The translations under genes were made by a program, and so were the position numbers. The notes below the pieces were generated by a model. It did not search any database. It worked only from the letters and a program-made list of their open reading frames with translations, and was not told the origin of the DNA. From Thermosyntropha sp. (GTDB lineage Bacteria > Bacillota > Syntrophomonadia > Syntrophomonadales > Syntrophomonadaceae), in NCBI RefSeq assembly GCF_017656155.1, contig NZ_JACDOH010000001.1, forward strand, positions 248,001 through 312,000: 64,000 nt of DNA, written 5' to 3'. Shown here in pieces: positions 1 to 8,230 of the stretch. Numbering within the stretch: position 1 is the stretch's first letter; the number at the start of each line of letters is the position of its first letter.

Positions 1-44
1 AACTGCTCTAAAACGGCTTTTGGAAAAAAGGCAGGTGGAAGTTT

Positions 45-200
45 ATGTTGTATTGTAGAGCTTTTGAAAAACTTACCAAGTGGTGGAGTTTTTCTATTAA
101 CTCTGATGATATGTGGAATAAAAGAGATTATAGGGAATTTATAGACTGGATGTATTGTCATGGAATAGATGTAGAACGTTATTTGCCTTACTGGAAATAA
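45..200 (+). CDS. small hypothetical protein (51 aa)
   Basis: An ATG lies shortly after an AGGTGG ribosome binding site and opens a 51-codon frame ending in TAA just before a strong terminator. The peptide is rich in Trp, Tyr and charged residues (WWSFSINSDDMW, ends LPYWK). I do not recognise it. The frame is closed upstream by a TAA at 9-11, so it is either a complete small gene or the 3' end of a frameshifted larger gene cut by the window edge. Confidence 0.4.
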   Translation: MLYCRAFEKLTKWWSFSINSDDMWNKRDYREFIDWMYCHGIDVERYLPYWK

Positions 201-213
201 TAGATTTGAATGT

Positions 214-247
214 AAAAAAGGACGGTAATTTTCCGTCCTTTTTTTGT
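214..247 (+). terminator. rho-independent terminator
   Basis: Perfect 8-bp stem AAGGACGG/CCGTCCTT with a 7-nt loop and a long T tract. It ends transcription of the small gene at 45-200. The A-rich left flank could also let it work leftwards for the lipase. Confidence 0.85.
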
Positions 248-261
248 TCGGAAGTTTATGC

Positions 262-1887
262 TTAATTTTCAGAAATTGTTGATTCTTCAGTTGTTTCGGA
301 AGATGGAGGTTTTAAAGTGTCTTCGGAAGTCAGATCCTGGTCATGTTCTGTGATGGTTTGGATATTTTCATCGTTTTTTTCTGGGGCTTCATTTGTTTGT
401 TCTTCAGTTGTTTCGGAAGATGACGGGTTTAAAGTATCTTCGGAAGTCAGATCTTGGTCATGTTCTGTGATGGTTTGGATATTTTCATCGTCTTTTTCCG
501 GAATTTCATTTGTTTGCTCTTCGGTTGTTTCAGAGAATGATGGGTTTAAATTATCTTCAGAGGTTAAATCCTGCTCATGTTCCGGAATAGTTTGAGTATT
601 TTCATCGTCTTTTTCCGGGACTTCAGCATAGTCGGCAGGAAGTGATGCTAAAAGTTGGGCATGTTTAAGATACCAGGGACATGGATTCCACAGAGTTCCG
701 ATGCCTATTATATCTAGGTGGTCATACCCTTCTAAAACTCCCATGTAATTCCACACCCCTCTGCGTGGATTGCCATCATAGTTTATTATCTGGTCGGTCG
801 AATTTATCTTGGGGCCATTCTGGGATATAAGGCTTACTAAGCCGTCGTTAGGCCACCATGTTTTATCTATAGGAACCTGCCCTGGAACATTGCGGGTATA
901 TGAACCTATATGCAGAGCAAAAGGCACTAGAAAGAGATTCATGGTGATTTTTGGGACTTGATAGTCAGCAAAAAGGAATTTGCGGGTGGCGTTGGTTGCC
1001 CAAGAGAAATAATATACATTTTCCTGTGCCTGGACCCAGCCATTGAGTTCGCGAGCACCTTCAACCGCCAAGTCCCAGTTGGAAAGGTCACGGTTTAATT
1101 TCCAGTAGCTGCTTTCGAAAACGCGTTTCAGGTAGGCATCAACCGGTTCTCCTTGGTATCTGGTAAGACCGAACTGGTCGAGTTTTAAATCGTAAAGCTG
1201 GTTGGGGGTGCTGAGTGTTGACATAAATCCAATAAAGCTCTGTAGCCAGGGCATTCCTTTATTTATTGCGTTATCCAGTGAGGTTCCATCGTGAGGAGTG
1301 GAAATAGTAGTTATGCTGTGCACCCAGGAGTGGCCGCCGGCAAATAAAGGAGAAAGATTATCTTGGGTGTAGGATCTTTCTTCTTCTGCTCCTTGTTCTA
1401 AAAGCTGAACTAAAGTGCGAATGGTTTGTCCACCCATGCTGTGCCCTATGAGGTGAACTTTTTTAATTTCGCCGGTTTCCGGATCAACCTTTCCTAAATC
1501 TGGGATAAATGCTTTATAGGTTCTGCCATATCTTGCATGTCCGTATTTGGCAGCATGAGCTGCTCCATAGTCGACTGTGCCCCCTACCAGCTGTGCATAC
1601 AGTTCACACGCTCTATCCCAGTTGCTGGAAACAGGGCCTACTGCGGCTGTATGGACTTCATATCCATGGGCCTTGAGGTATTCTTGAATGTCATAAAGGC
1701 CTCCCCAATATTTGAAGTCGAGCATTTCGTCGCGACCAAATCCGCCGAGCCCGTGAACCAGGACTATCGGATAGCGGTTGCCGCTTTGAGGGGTAGCTGT
1801 TTCTGCTAGAGCGGGAAGAAGTGAACTGATGTTGAGAAAAAATAAAGAAAGAATAAAAATAGCTAGGGATTTAAAGTTTTTTTTCAT
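262..1887 (-). CDS. secreted triacylglycerol lipase (family I.5/I.6-like) with C-terminal acidic repeats
   Basis: Extracellular lipase of 541 aa that should hydrolyse triglycerides to fatty acids. A signal peptide (about residues 1-28, ending ALA) precedes an alpha/beta-hydrolase domain. That domain closely follows the large thermophilic Geobacillus lipases: VLVHGLGGFG for the oxyanion region, the FKYWGG and GPVSSNWDRACE segments, and HAAKYGHARYGRTY. The nucleophile is Ser150 in GHSMGGQ; a candidate catalytic Asp lies in WWPNDGLV and His in GYDHLDIIGI. The GxSxG form with Met is more like staphylococcal lipases than the AHSQGG of Geobacillus. After about residue 422 come three near-identical 39-residue acidic repeats (PEKDDEN..., about residues 423-541), which are not part of the lipase fold. 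In a fatty-acid oxidiser this enzyme would supply substrate. The start has AAGGAGG eight bases upstream. Confidence 0.93.
   Translation of the reverse strand: MKKNFKSLAIFILSLFFLNISSLLPALAETATPQSGNRYPIVLVHGLGGFGRDEMLDFKYWGGLYDIQEYLKAHGYEVHTAAVGPVSSNWDRACELYAQLVGGTVDYGAAHAAKYGHARYGRTYKAFIPDLGKVDPETGEIKKVHLIGHSMGGQTIRTLVQLLEQGAEEERSYTQDNLSPLFAGGHSWVHSITTISTPHDGTSLDNAINKGMPWLQSFIGFMSTLSTPNQLYDLKLDQFGLTRYQGEPVDAYLKRVFESSYWKLNRDLSNWDLAVEGARELNGWVQAQENVYYFSWATNATRKFLFADYQVPKITMNLFLVPFALHIGSYTRNVPGQVPIDKTWWPNDGLVSLISQNGPKINSTDQIINYDGNPRRGVWNYMGVLEGYDHLDIIGIGTLWNPCPWYLKHAQLLASLPADYAEVPEKDDENTQTIPEHEQDLTSEDNLNPSFSETTEEQTNEIPEKDDENIQTITEHDQDLTSEDTLNPSSSETTEEQTNEAPEKNDENIQTITEHDQDLTSEDTLKPPSSETTEESTISEN
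265..621 (-). repeat. three tandem 117-bp coding repeats in the lipase C-terminus
   Basis: Three in-frame copies of a 39-codon unit (residues 423-461, 462-500, 501-541). Each reads PEK(D/N)DEN.QTI.EH(D/E)QDLTSED.L.PS.SETTEE. The copies are very similar in DNA as well as protein, so they expanded recently or are kept alike by recombination. They are acidic and proline/serine/threonine rich, as expected for a disordered surface stalk or linker. Confidence 0.9.
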
Positions 1888-1949
1888 GTTTTACCTCCTT
1901 AATTTTCACATTTTGCCTCCTTAACAAGATATTAAAAGATCAACTATAA

Positions 1950-1977
1950 ATATTACATATATATATTTTTATGTCAA
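1950..1977 (-). promoter_or_regulatory. putative promoter of the lipase gene
   Basis: On the minus strand TTGACA (1972-1977) and TAATAT (1950-1955) are separated by 16 bases. Downstream the leader carries two similar ribosome-binding segments, TTAAGGAGGCAAA and TTAAGGAGGTAAA. The first is followed by ATGTGA (start-stop), the second by the lipase ATG. Confidence 0.6.
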
Positions 1978-2040
1978 TACATAATTAAATTTGACATTTT
2001 TTCACAAATATAAATAAGGCAAGTTTTAAGGCAAAAAAAT

Positions 2041-2082
2041 ACCAAAATAAAAAACCCGAACACCTATTTATTCGGGTTTTAA
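2041..2082 (-). terminator. terminator after the RMD1-like gene
   Basis: Perfect 10-bp stem AAAACCCGAA/TTCGGGTTTT with a 10-nt loop. On the minus strand it is followed by a T-rich tail, so it ends the gene at 2186-3250 before the lipase promoter. Confidence 0.8.
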
Positions 2083-2185
2083 AACGACAAATTATTATTT
2101 TTATTTATTTGAAATATAGAAAAAAGGCATAATCGAAAGTTAATTTAGAAAATAAAGAAAATTAAAAATAAGGCCTGTGAAGTTT

Positions 2186-3250
2186 TTAGATAATACTCTG
2201 CAAAATAGCGAAGATAAATTCTAAGGCAATAAGGATTATTATAATCCATTCTAAAAAGTTGGAGTGCTGAATATTAACTTCGTTGCTCAGAAGGGAATAA
2301 TTTTGATAAATTACGCTGATCATACGATTTAAGCTTTCCGACCACTGACCTGTTCTTAAAACCCTGAGGGTAGTCTCATAGACCCGGGCATAGTATATGT
2401 CTTCAGTTATTTTGATGAAGTTTTTTATTTTTTCAGTTACTTCGGTAATATCGCCTATTATTTCCATGAGTTCGGACATAATCTGCCGGTAGCGGCGTAG
2501 GCGGGCATAGCGGGATAGTTTTTCTGCCTGTTCAATATCATCGTACATTTTTTCCATCCGGCGAGCTACCAGATTATCGTAGTAGCGCAGCTTTAAAAGC
2601 TGAACATTAGCAAATTCGATTAAGTCCTGCAGGTCTTGCGGGTCTTCAGAATCGCATAAAAGAGCGGAATCCCAGCTGATGATTGCAAAATCGTCCTGGC
2701 TGTAGGATAAAGTGTTATTCAGGACTTGCTGTCGCATTTGAGGGCTGAAATTAGTTTTTTCTCCCATAAGAATAATCATAGGGTCAGAAATTTCTTCTTT
2801 ATTGTTTATGCAATAGATGATGTAGTCTTCGTAAAAATCAAGGTTTATTGTTATTTTTTCTAAATAAGAAGCTAAAGTATTTATCAGCATGTCAACATAA
2901 AGGCTGAATACTTGGTCTAAGCCCTGCTGACCGGAAAAATAAAGGGCAATGTCTTCAAGGGGGATTTTATCAGAGTGATTTCTATCTTCAAAAAACAGAC
3001 AGATGCTGACTGCTCCTATGTCATAAATCCTAGCCCTAGCAATGAGTGGTATCTCTTGCTTTTCCAGGCTGAATGTAAAGGTGCCGAGATTTATAAGAAG
3101 GGGAGGCGTATCTAGCTGTATAGAACTTGGTTTAACCCGGGAAAAACGGCGGCGACTTATGCTGTGATCGGCGGATATTTCCTGTTCAAGCTTGTCCAGG
3201 TTTATTTCTGTTCCTGTTTCATAGATGCGGTAAAAATAGATGGCAGACAT
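2186..3250 (-). CDS. RMD1/YagE (DUF155) family membrane-anchored protein
   Basis: 354 aa. I assign it to the DUF155/RMD1 family by architecture: an N-terminal alpha/beta part, a long helical segment around 200-320 rich in Leu/Arg/Glu (LKLRYYDNLVARRMEKMYDD, then RYARLRRYRQIMSELMEIIGD), and a C-terminal NFLEWIIIILIALEF membrane anchor, which is characteristic of this family. Molecular function in bacteria is unknown; eukaryotic relatives sit in the mitochondrial inner membrane. CGGAGG precedes the ATG. It is a single-gene unit, divergent from the acyl-CoA dehydrogenase and closed by its own terminator. Confidence 0.75.
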   Translation of the reverse strand: MSAIYFYRIYETGTEINLDKLEQEISADHSISRRRFSRVKPSSIQLDTPPLLINLGTFTFSLEKQEIPLIARARIYDIGAVSICLFFEDRNHSDKIPLEDIALYFSGQQGLDQVFSLYVDMLINTLASYLEKITINLDFYEDYIIYCINNKEEISDPMIILMGEKTNFSPQMRQQVLNNTLSYSQDDFAIISWDSALLCDSEDPQDLQDLIEFANVQLLKLRYYDNLVARRMEKMYDDIEQAEKLSRYARLRRYRQIMSELMEIIGDITEVTEKIKNFIKITEDIYYARVYETTLRVLRTGQWSESLNRMISVIYQNYSLLSNEVNIQHSNFLEWIIIILIALEFIFAILQSII

Positions 3251-3468
3251 AATACCTCCGGAATTGTTGCAGTTTTTTCATTATTTTATCATTTTTAAGG
3301 GTAATAGCAAGTTTTAAGGAAATAGTATTAAGGAAAAGGCTTGTTATACTTTAATGTTGAAAATTTTATATAATATTAATTTGCAAACAAAATTCTTTAC
3401 CAATATAGCATAAGGTTATAAAATATAATAAAGCATAATAAATATTAATTTTTGTGGAGGGGAAAGTG

Positions 3469-5307
3469 ATGGCTGCTACCAATTTTCTTTACGACCTTAG
3501 AGATGCTAAATTTGTTCTTAAAGAATGGTTGGATTTAGAAAAACTGCTAAGTTATCCTGCATTTAAAGATTACTATTCAGTTGATGATGTTGATGCTTTT
3601 CTTGATGTTGCTTACAAAGTTTCCCGCGATGTAGTAGCTCCGGCCAATGAAGATGCCGACGAGATAGGTGCCCGGTTTATCGATGGCAAGGTTGTTACCC
3701 CCGAATCGTTCAAAAATGTTTACAAGACCTGTATGGAAGCAGAGTTAGGCCCTCAGATTGCCGACCGTGAAGTGGAAGGTCATCTTCCCTGGGCTATATA
3801 TGCTCCTATGGGAGAAATGATTATAGCTGCTTCAGCGGCAATTCCAACTTACTGGGGACTTTCAGCCGGAGCGGCCGGGGTTATACAGAAATATGCCTCA
3901 CCTGAGCTTAAAAAGAGATTTTTACCTAAGATGTTTTCAGGAGAATGGGGAGGAACCATGAATCTAACCGAGCCGGGAGCCGGATCGGATGTGGGAGCAG
4001 CTACTACTAAAGCTTATCCGACAGATACTCCGGGGCTTTATAAGATTAAGGGAACCAAAATGTTTATAACTGCTGGGGATCATGATATAGTAGAAAATAT
4101 TATACATTTGGTTTTGGCCAGAATTGAAGGAGCTCGCGAAGGTACGGCAGGATTATCCCTTTTTATCGTTCCTAAGATATGGGTAAATGAAGATGGGAGT
4201 TTAGGCGAGTGGAATGATGTTACTACAGTCGGTATTGAGCATAAGATGGGGCTTAAAGGATCGGCTACTTGTACTTTATCATATGGCGAAAATGACAAAT
4301 GCTACGGCTGGCTTATAGGTGATCCCCCGGGTGAAGACGGTAAAGGACAGGGTATGAAACAGATGTTTACCATGATGAATGAGGAAAGGCTCAATACCGG
4401 GCTTCTTGCCCAAGGTGTTATGGCCGCTGCCTGCTATAATGCAATAGCTTACAGTAAGGAAAGGGTACAGGGAACCAAGCTTACTAATCCTAAAGGCCCT
4501 AGAGTAAGGATTATTGAACATGAAGATGTCCGCCGTATGCTTCTTTTGCAAAAATCAGTGGTGGAAGCATGTCGTGCTCTTCTTTTCAAAACTTACTATT
4601 ATGTTGATTTATCTCATGAAAGCCCGGATCCGGAAGAAAGAGAATATGCCCACCATATGTTTATGCTGAATAACCCGTTGTGTAAAGCGTATACTTCGGA
4701 TATGGCATGGCTTATGTGTGGAGAAGCTATCCAGACTTATGGCGGTTACGGCTTTATTGAAGAATATCCGGTAGCCCAGCTGGCAAGAGATGTAAAGATA
4801 TTCTCCATCTGGGAAGGAACTAACTATATACAGGCTTTAGACCTGGTAGCCCGTAAGTTTACCATGGGTGGCGGAAAGTATTTAATGGCGTGGCTTAAGG
4901 AAATAAGCGACTTTATTGAAAATAATAAGAATAATCCGGAATTTGAAAAAGAATTTAAGATGCTGTCTGACTGCTATGCTGAATATCAGGCTATTTTAGG
5001 ACAGCTTAATAAATTTTTAAGTGAAGGTAAAATATCTATGATGCCGCTGTATGCTACCCGCATATTACATGCCAGCGCTATGGTTTATTGTGGGAAACTG
5101 ATGTTAGAACAGGGTTTGTTAGCCAATAAGAAGCTCAAAGAATTGGGAGAAGACCATTATGATGCTAGCTTCTATAAAGGCAAGGTGGCAACTGCTAAAT
5201 TCTATGTTATGAATGTAGTACCGCAGGTATTTGCGATAAGGAGAATGATTGAAGGGGAAGATGCAACTGCTATTGAAGTCCCTGAAGAAGCTTTAGGCGA
5301 TTTCTAA
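3469..5307 (+). CDS. acyl-CoA dehydrogenase, long (about 600-aa) type
   Basis: FAD-dependent enzyme that oxidises acyl-CoA to enoyl-CoA, the first step of beta-oxidation. At 612 aa it belongs to the long group with an extra C-terminal domain (like DmdC-type and Syntrophomonas dehydrogenases), not the 380-aa classic group. Visible signatures are MNLTEPGAGSDVGA (flavin/substrate loop), GLKGSATCTL, EAIQTYGGYGFIEEYP and the catalytic-Glu region IWEGTNYIQ. I start at ATG 3469: an upstream in-frame GTG at 3454 overlaps the GGAGGGG ribosome binding site and is unlikely to be used. No ETF genes are adjacent. It fits a syntrophic fatty-acid oxidiser together with the lipase and the genes at 31-34 kb. 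Confidence 0.93.
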   Translation: MAATNFLYDLRDAKFVLKEWLDLEKLLSYPAFKDYYSVDDVDAFLDVAYKVSRDVVAPANEDADEIGARFIDGKVVTPESFKNVYKTCMEAELGPQIADREVEGHLPWAIYAPMGEMIIAASAAIPTYWGLSAGAAGVIQKYASPELKKRFLPKMFSGEWGGTMNLTEPGAGSDVGAATTKAYPTDTPGLYKIKGTKMFITAGDHDIVENIIHLVLARIEGAREGTAGLSLFIVPKIWVNEDGSLGEWNDVTTVGIEHKMGLKGSATCTLSYGENDKCYGWLIGDPPGEDGKGQGMKQMFTMMNEERLNTGLLAQGVMAAACYNAIAYSKERVQGTKLTNPKGPRVRIIEHEDVRRMLLLQKSVVEACRALLFKTYYYVDLSHESPDPEEREYAHHMFMLNNPLCKAYTSDMAWLMCGEAIQTYGGYGFIEEYPVAQLARDVKIFSIWEGTNYIQALDLVARKFTMGGGKYLMAWLKEISDFIENNKNNPEFEKEFKMLSDCYAEYQAILGQLNKFLSEGKISMMPLYATRILHASAMVYCGKLMLEQGLLANKKLKELGEDHYDASFYKGKVATAKFYVMNVVPQVFAIRRMIEGEDATAIEVPEEALGDF

Positions 5308-5331
5308 AAATAAAAATTTTGATAAGATTTT

Positions 5332-5371
5332 AAAAGGCATTTCCTGGACAAACAGGAGATGCCTTTTTTAT
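5332..5371 (+). terminator. terminator after acyl-CoA dehydrogenase
   Basis: Long stem AAAGGCATTTCCTG/CAGGAGATGCCTTT (one G:U pair) with a GACAAA-type loop and a T tract. Confidence 0.88.
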
Positions 5372-5479
5372 TTGACTTAAGATTTAATTTTATTTAACTG
5401 GTATAACTTATTTTTATTTTTAATATAATACTTTGTGTGTTATATTGATTTTAGACATGAAAGGGGAGGAAAAAGCACA

Positions 5480-6616
5480 GTGTCAAATGTTGAACTTAAA
5501 GATTTTACCAGCATAAGGGAAGTAAATTTGCTGAGAATAAAGGAAGCCAAGGAACAGGGAGGGAAGGTAGTAGGTGTTTACTGCACTTACTGTCCGCAAG
5601 AGCTTATATTGGCGGCGGGAGCTATTCCAGTAGGGCTTTGTGGGACTAAAGAAGAACCTATTGCCGCAGCCGAGGAAGTTTTGCCTCGCAATCTCTGTCC
5701 GCTTATAAAATCTTCCTATGGCTTTGCAGCAACAGATACTTGCCCATTCTTTCATTTTTCTGATGTAATTATTGGGGAAACTACCTGTGACGGCAAAAAG
5801 AAGATGTTTGAGATTATGCAGGAGATTAAGCCAGTTCATGTTATGCAGCTTCCCCATCTGAAAGACAGCGAAGCCGGGCTTGAGCTTTGGATAAAGGAAC
5901 TGCACAGACTTAAGAAATTTTTAGAGGAAAAATTAGAAGTTGACATAAAAGATGAAGCTATATGGAAAGCTATTGATACAGTAAATGCTGAGACCCGTGC
6001 TGCCAAGGATATATGCGATCTTAACCAGATGGATCCGCCTCCGTTAAGCGGTTTGGAGCTTTTAACCGTTACCTGGTCGCGTAGCTTTACTGCAGATAAA
6101 AATGAAGTTACGAATATGCTGGAAACTTTTAAGAAAAGGCTTTTAGAAAAGAAAGTAAACCGTCCACGTCCCCGGGCTAGAGTGCTTTTAACAGGATGCC
6201 CGGTAGGCTTAGGCACTGAAAAGGTTATACGAATTACTGAGGAGCTGGGGGCAGCAGTAGTTGCCATGGAAAACTGTTCTGGTTATAAAACTTTAGAACT
6301 CCTGACCAGCCAGGAGTTTGATGACCCGATTGTGGCTTTGGCTCATAAGTATATTGAGATTCCCTGCTCCTGTATGAGCCCTAACGCTTATCGTCTTGAG
6401 CTTATAGGGCGCATGATTGATGATTTTAAAGCAGATGCAGTTATAGATTTAACCTGGCAGGCATGTCATACTTACAATATTGAGGCATATGCCGTAGAAA
6501 AAATGGTAAAAGGCAAGGGGATTCCTTATCTGCATCTGGAAAGCGACTATTCTAATTCAGATTTGGAAAGCTTAAAGATAAGAATTGAAGCATTGTTGGA
6601 GATGGTAACAGGATGA
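5480..6616 (+). CDS. double-cubane-cluster anaerobic reductase (HgdB/BcrC superfamily)
   Basis: 378 aa, in the 2-hydroxyacyl-CoA dehydratase subunit superfamily. The segments YCTYCPQELILAAGA, RNLCPLIKSSYGFA, DTCPFFHFSD, GETTCDGKKKM and HVMQLP are typical of single-subunit double-cubane [8Fe-9S] proteins, not true dehydratase pairs. Cys35, Cys38, Cys54, Cys73, Cys88 and Cys103 lie in the N-terminal half; CSGYK, IPCSCMSP and QACH follow. Related proteins accept very low-potential electrons from an ATP-hydrolysing partner; the physiological substrate is unknown. I start at GTG 5480 with GGGGAGGA nine bases upstream; the longer frame to 5435 has no binding site. The stop overlaps the activase start (ATGA), which implies translational coupling. 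Confidence 0.85.
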   Translation: MSNVELKDFTSIREVNLLRIKEAKEQGGKVVGVYCTYCPQELILAAGAIPVGLCGTKEEPIAAAEEVLPRNLCPLIKSSYGFAATDTCPFFHFSDVIIGETTCDGKKKMFEIMQEIKPVHVMQLPHLKDSEAGLELWIKELHRLKKFLEEKLEVDIKDEAIWKAIDTVNAETRAAKDICDLNQMDPPPLSGLELLTVTWSRSFTADKNEVTNMLETFKKRLLEKKVNRPRPRARVLLTGCPVGLGTEKVIRITEELGAAVVAMENCSGYKTLELLTSQEFDDPIVALAHKYIEIPCSCMSPNAYRLELIGRMIDDFKADAVIDLTWQACHTYNIEAYAVEKMVKGKGIPYLHLESDYSNSDLESLKIRIEALLEMVTG

Positions 6617-7374
6617 TAAGCATAGGGCTGGATATTGGTTCAGTTGCAGCCAAAGGGGTTATGCTGGCTGGAGACAGGAGCTTTAAGGTAGTGCTTCCTA
6701 CCGGCTGGAGTCCGCGTGATGCAGGGCATAATATAATTGAGCACCTTTTAGATGTTTCAGGGATAAGACGCAGTGAAATTAATGCGATAGTAGTTACTGG
6801 CTATGGTCGGGTTGCTTTAGATGAAGCGGATAAAGCAGTTACGGAAATCAGCTGTCATGCTAGAGGAATAGCCGAGTTTTATCCGGAGGTAAGAACGATT
6901 ATAGATATTGGCGGACAGGACAGCAAAGTTATAAGGATAAATGAAAAGGGTAAAGTTGTAGATTTTGCCATGAATGACAAATGTGCGGCAGGAACCGGCC
7001 GTTTCCTTCAGGTTATGGCCAATACTTTAGGGATGGATGTGAGTGAGCTTTCAGTAGCAGAGATTGTAGAGGAAAAGGTTACTATAAACAGCATGTGCAC
7101 AGTATTTGCCGAATCAGAAATAGTAAGCCTTATGGCTAGAGGAGTTTCTAAAGGAGGCATAATTGCCGGGATACATGAGTCGGTGGCAAGGCGGGTAGCA
7201 GCTATGGCTAAAAGGGTAGGAATAAAGGAAAAAGTAGCTTTTACCGGCGGGGTTGCCCTCAATGCCGGTATCAGAAGGGCATTAGGGAGGGAATTAGGTT
7301 GCGACATAATAATTCCTGATGTTTGCCAGTTTACTGGTGCTTTAGGAGCAGCTTTGCTAGGGTTTGAATCATAA
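6613..7374 (+). CDS. ATP-dependent activase of the double-cubane protein (BadF/HgdC family)
   Basis: 253 aa, the usual length of a BcrA/BadF/HgdC-type activator. It is an ASKHA ATPase with GLDIGSVAAKGVML (phosphate 1), IDIGGQDSK (phosphate 2) and FTGGVALNAG (adenosine motif). Two cysteines, in NDKCAAGTGRFLQV and NSMCTVFAESE, are the residues that bridge one [4Fe-4S] cluster between two subunits in this family. It should inject one electron into the upstream protein per ATP-driven conformational cycle. The ATG overlaps the preceding TGA. Confidence 0.92.
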   Translation: MISIGLDIGSVAAKGVMLAGDRSFKVVLPTGWSPRDAGHNIIEHLLDVSGIRRSEINAIVVTGYGRVALDEADKAVTEISCHARGIAEFYPEVRTIIDIGGQDSKVIRINEKGKVVDFAMNDKCAAGTGRFLQVMANTLGMDVSELSVAEIVEEKVTINSMCTVFAESEIVSLMARGVSKGGIIAGIHESVARRVAAMAKRVGIKEKVAFTGGVALNAGIRRALGRELGCDIIIPDVCQFTGALGAALLGFES

Positions 7375-7388
7375 AAGGAGGCTTTGAT

Positions 7389-7601
7389 GTGATTGAAAAA
7401 GAAATGTTGGTAGTAGATGTGATTGACAAGTATCCGGAAACCGAAAAAGTTTTTCGTTCTTATGAAGAAAAAGTGGGAAGTTGTATTATGTGTTCCCATC
7501 TTTTTAACACTTTAGAAGCAGTAAGCAAGGATTATAATTTTGATTTAGAGGAGCTTATTCGTAAACTGGAGAAGGCGGCCTTAAAAGAAGAGGAGGAATA
7601 A
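7389..7601 (+). CDS. small DUF1858-like protein
   Basis: 70 aa, GTG start with AAAAGGAGG upstream. The pattern VVDVIDKYPETEKVF, then CIMCSHLFNTLEAVSKDYNFDLEEL, is that of the DUF1858 fold: a short helical domain with a CxxC pair often found next to hybrid-cluster or redox proteins. The CIMC pair could bind metal or act as a redox dithiol. Its place between the activase and YedF suggests a role in cluster assembly or electron transfer; this is inference. Confidence 0.7.
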   Translation: MIEKEMLVVDVIDKYPETEKVFRSYEEKVGSCIMCSHLFNTLEAVSKDYNFDLEELIRKLEKAALKEEEE

Positions 7602-7617
7602 TTTGGGAGGTATTTAT

Positions 7618-8199
7618 ATGGAGAAAATAGTTGATGCCAGAGGTCTTAACTGTCCCCAGCCGGTTATTCTTACCAAGAGGGCGATGGATGAAAATGATGG
7701 AAGCTATAAAATAACAACTATAGTAAATCAGAAGGTAGCACTAGAAAATGTAAGTAAATTGGCGGTAAGCCAGGGTTATGAATATGAAGTAGAAGAAAAA
7801 GGTGGGGATTTTTATATTCATATGTATAAAATGACAACGGCTTCAGTGGAAAGTAAAGAGAAGAAAGAGATTGCTATCCTTATAAAAAGCCGTTTGTTTG
7901 GAGAAGGAGAAGAAGAGTTAGGGCAGATTTTGATGAAAAGTTTTCTTTATACTCTAATGGAGATGAAAGGCGATATTAAGCATATAATTTTTATGAACAG
8001 CGGAGTATTTTTAGCATGTGAAGGTTCCCCAGTTCTGGAGCATTTAAAGGTTATGGAAGAGGAAGGGGTTAATATACTTTCCTGCGGCACCTGTTTAGAC
8101 TATTATCAGATGAAAGATAAGTTGAAGGTGGGAAGCGTAACTAACATGTACACGGCGGTGGAAATATTAACCTCTGCCCATAAGAGTTTGACTTTATAA
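7618..8199 (+). CDS. yedF: YedF-like TusA-DsrE fusion (sulfur/selenium carrier)
   Basis: 193 aa. The N-terminal TusA domain has the carrier motif DARGLNCPQPV (Cys12). The C-terminal DsrE-like domain contains LSCGTCLDYYQMKDK. This fusion is the YedF family, linked in many genomes to selenium metabolism and sulfur relay. The start is ATG 7618; the in-frame TTG at 7603 would place the GGGAGG binding site inside the gene. The next gene is a cysteine desulfurase-like enzyme that could load the cysteine. The DUF3343 gene often found between these two in Clostridia is absent. Confidence 0.88.
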   Translation: MEKIVDARGLNCPQPVILTKRAMDENDGSYKITTIVNQKVALENVSKLAVSQGYEYEVEEKGGDFYIHMYKMTTASVESKEKKEIAILIKSRLFGEGEEELGQILMKSFLYTLMEMKGDIKHIIFMNSGVFLACEGSPVLEHLKVMEEEGVNILSCGTCLDYYQMKDKLKVGSVTNMYTAVEILTSAHKSLTL

Positions 8200-8230
8200 A
8201 AGGTTTCTTTTAAAAAGGGGAGATGCTCGC

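Noticed and set aside
317-595. 92-aa plus-strand frame rich in Ser and Cys
   Set aside because: It is the complement of the lipase acidic repeats; the repeat structure alone explains its open frame.
265-621. CRISPR array
   Set aside because: The 117-bp repeats are contiguous, in frame with the lipase and without spacers. No other spaced direct repeats were seen in the window.
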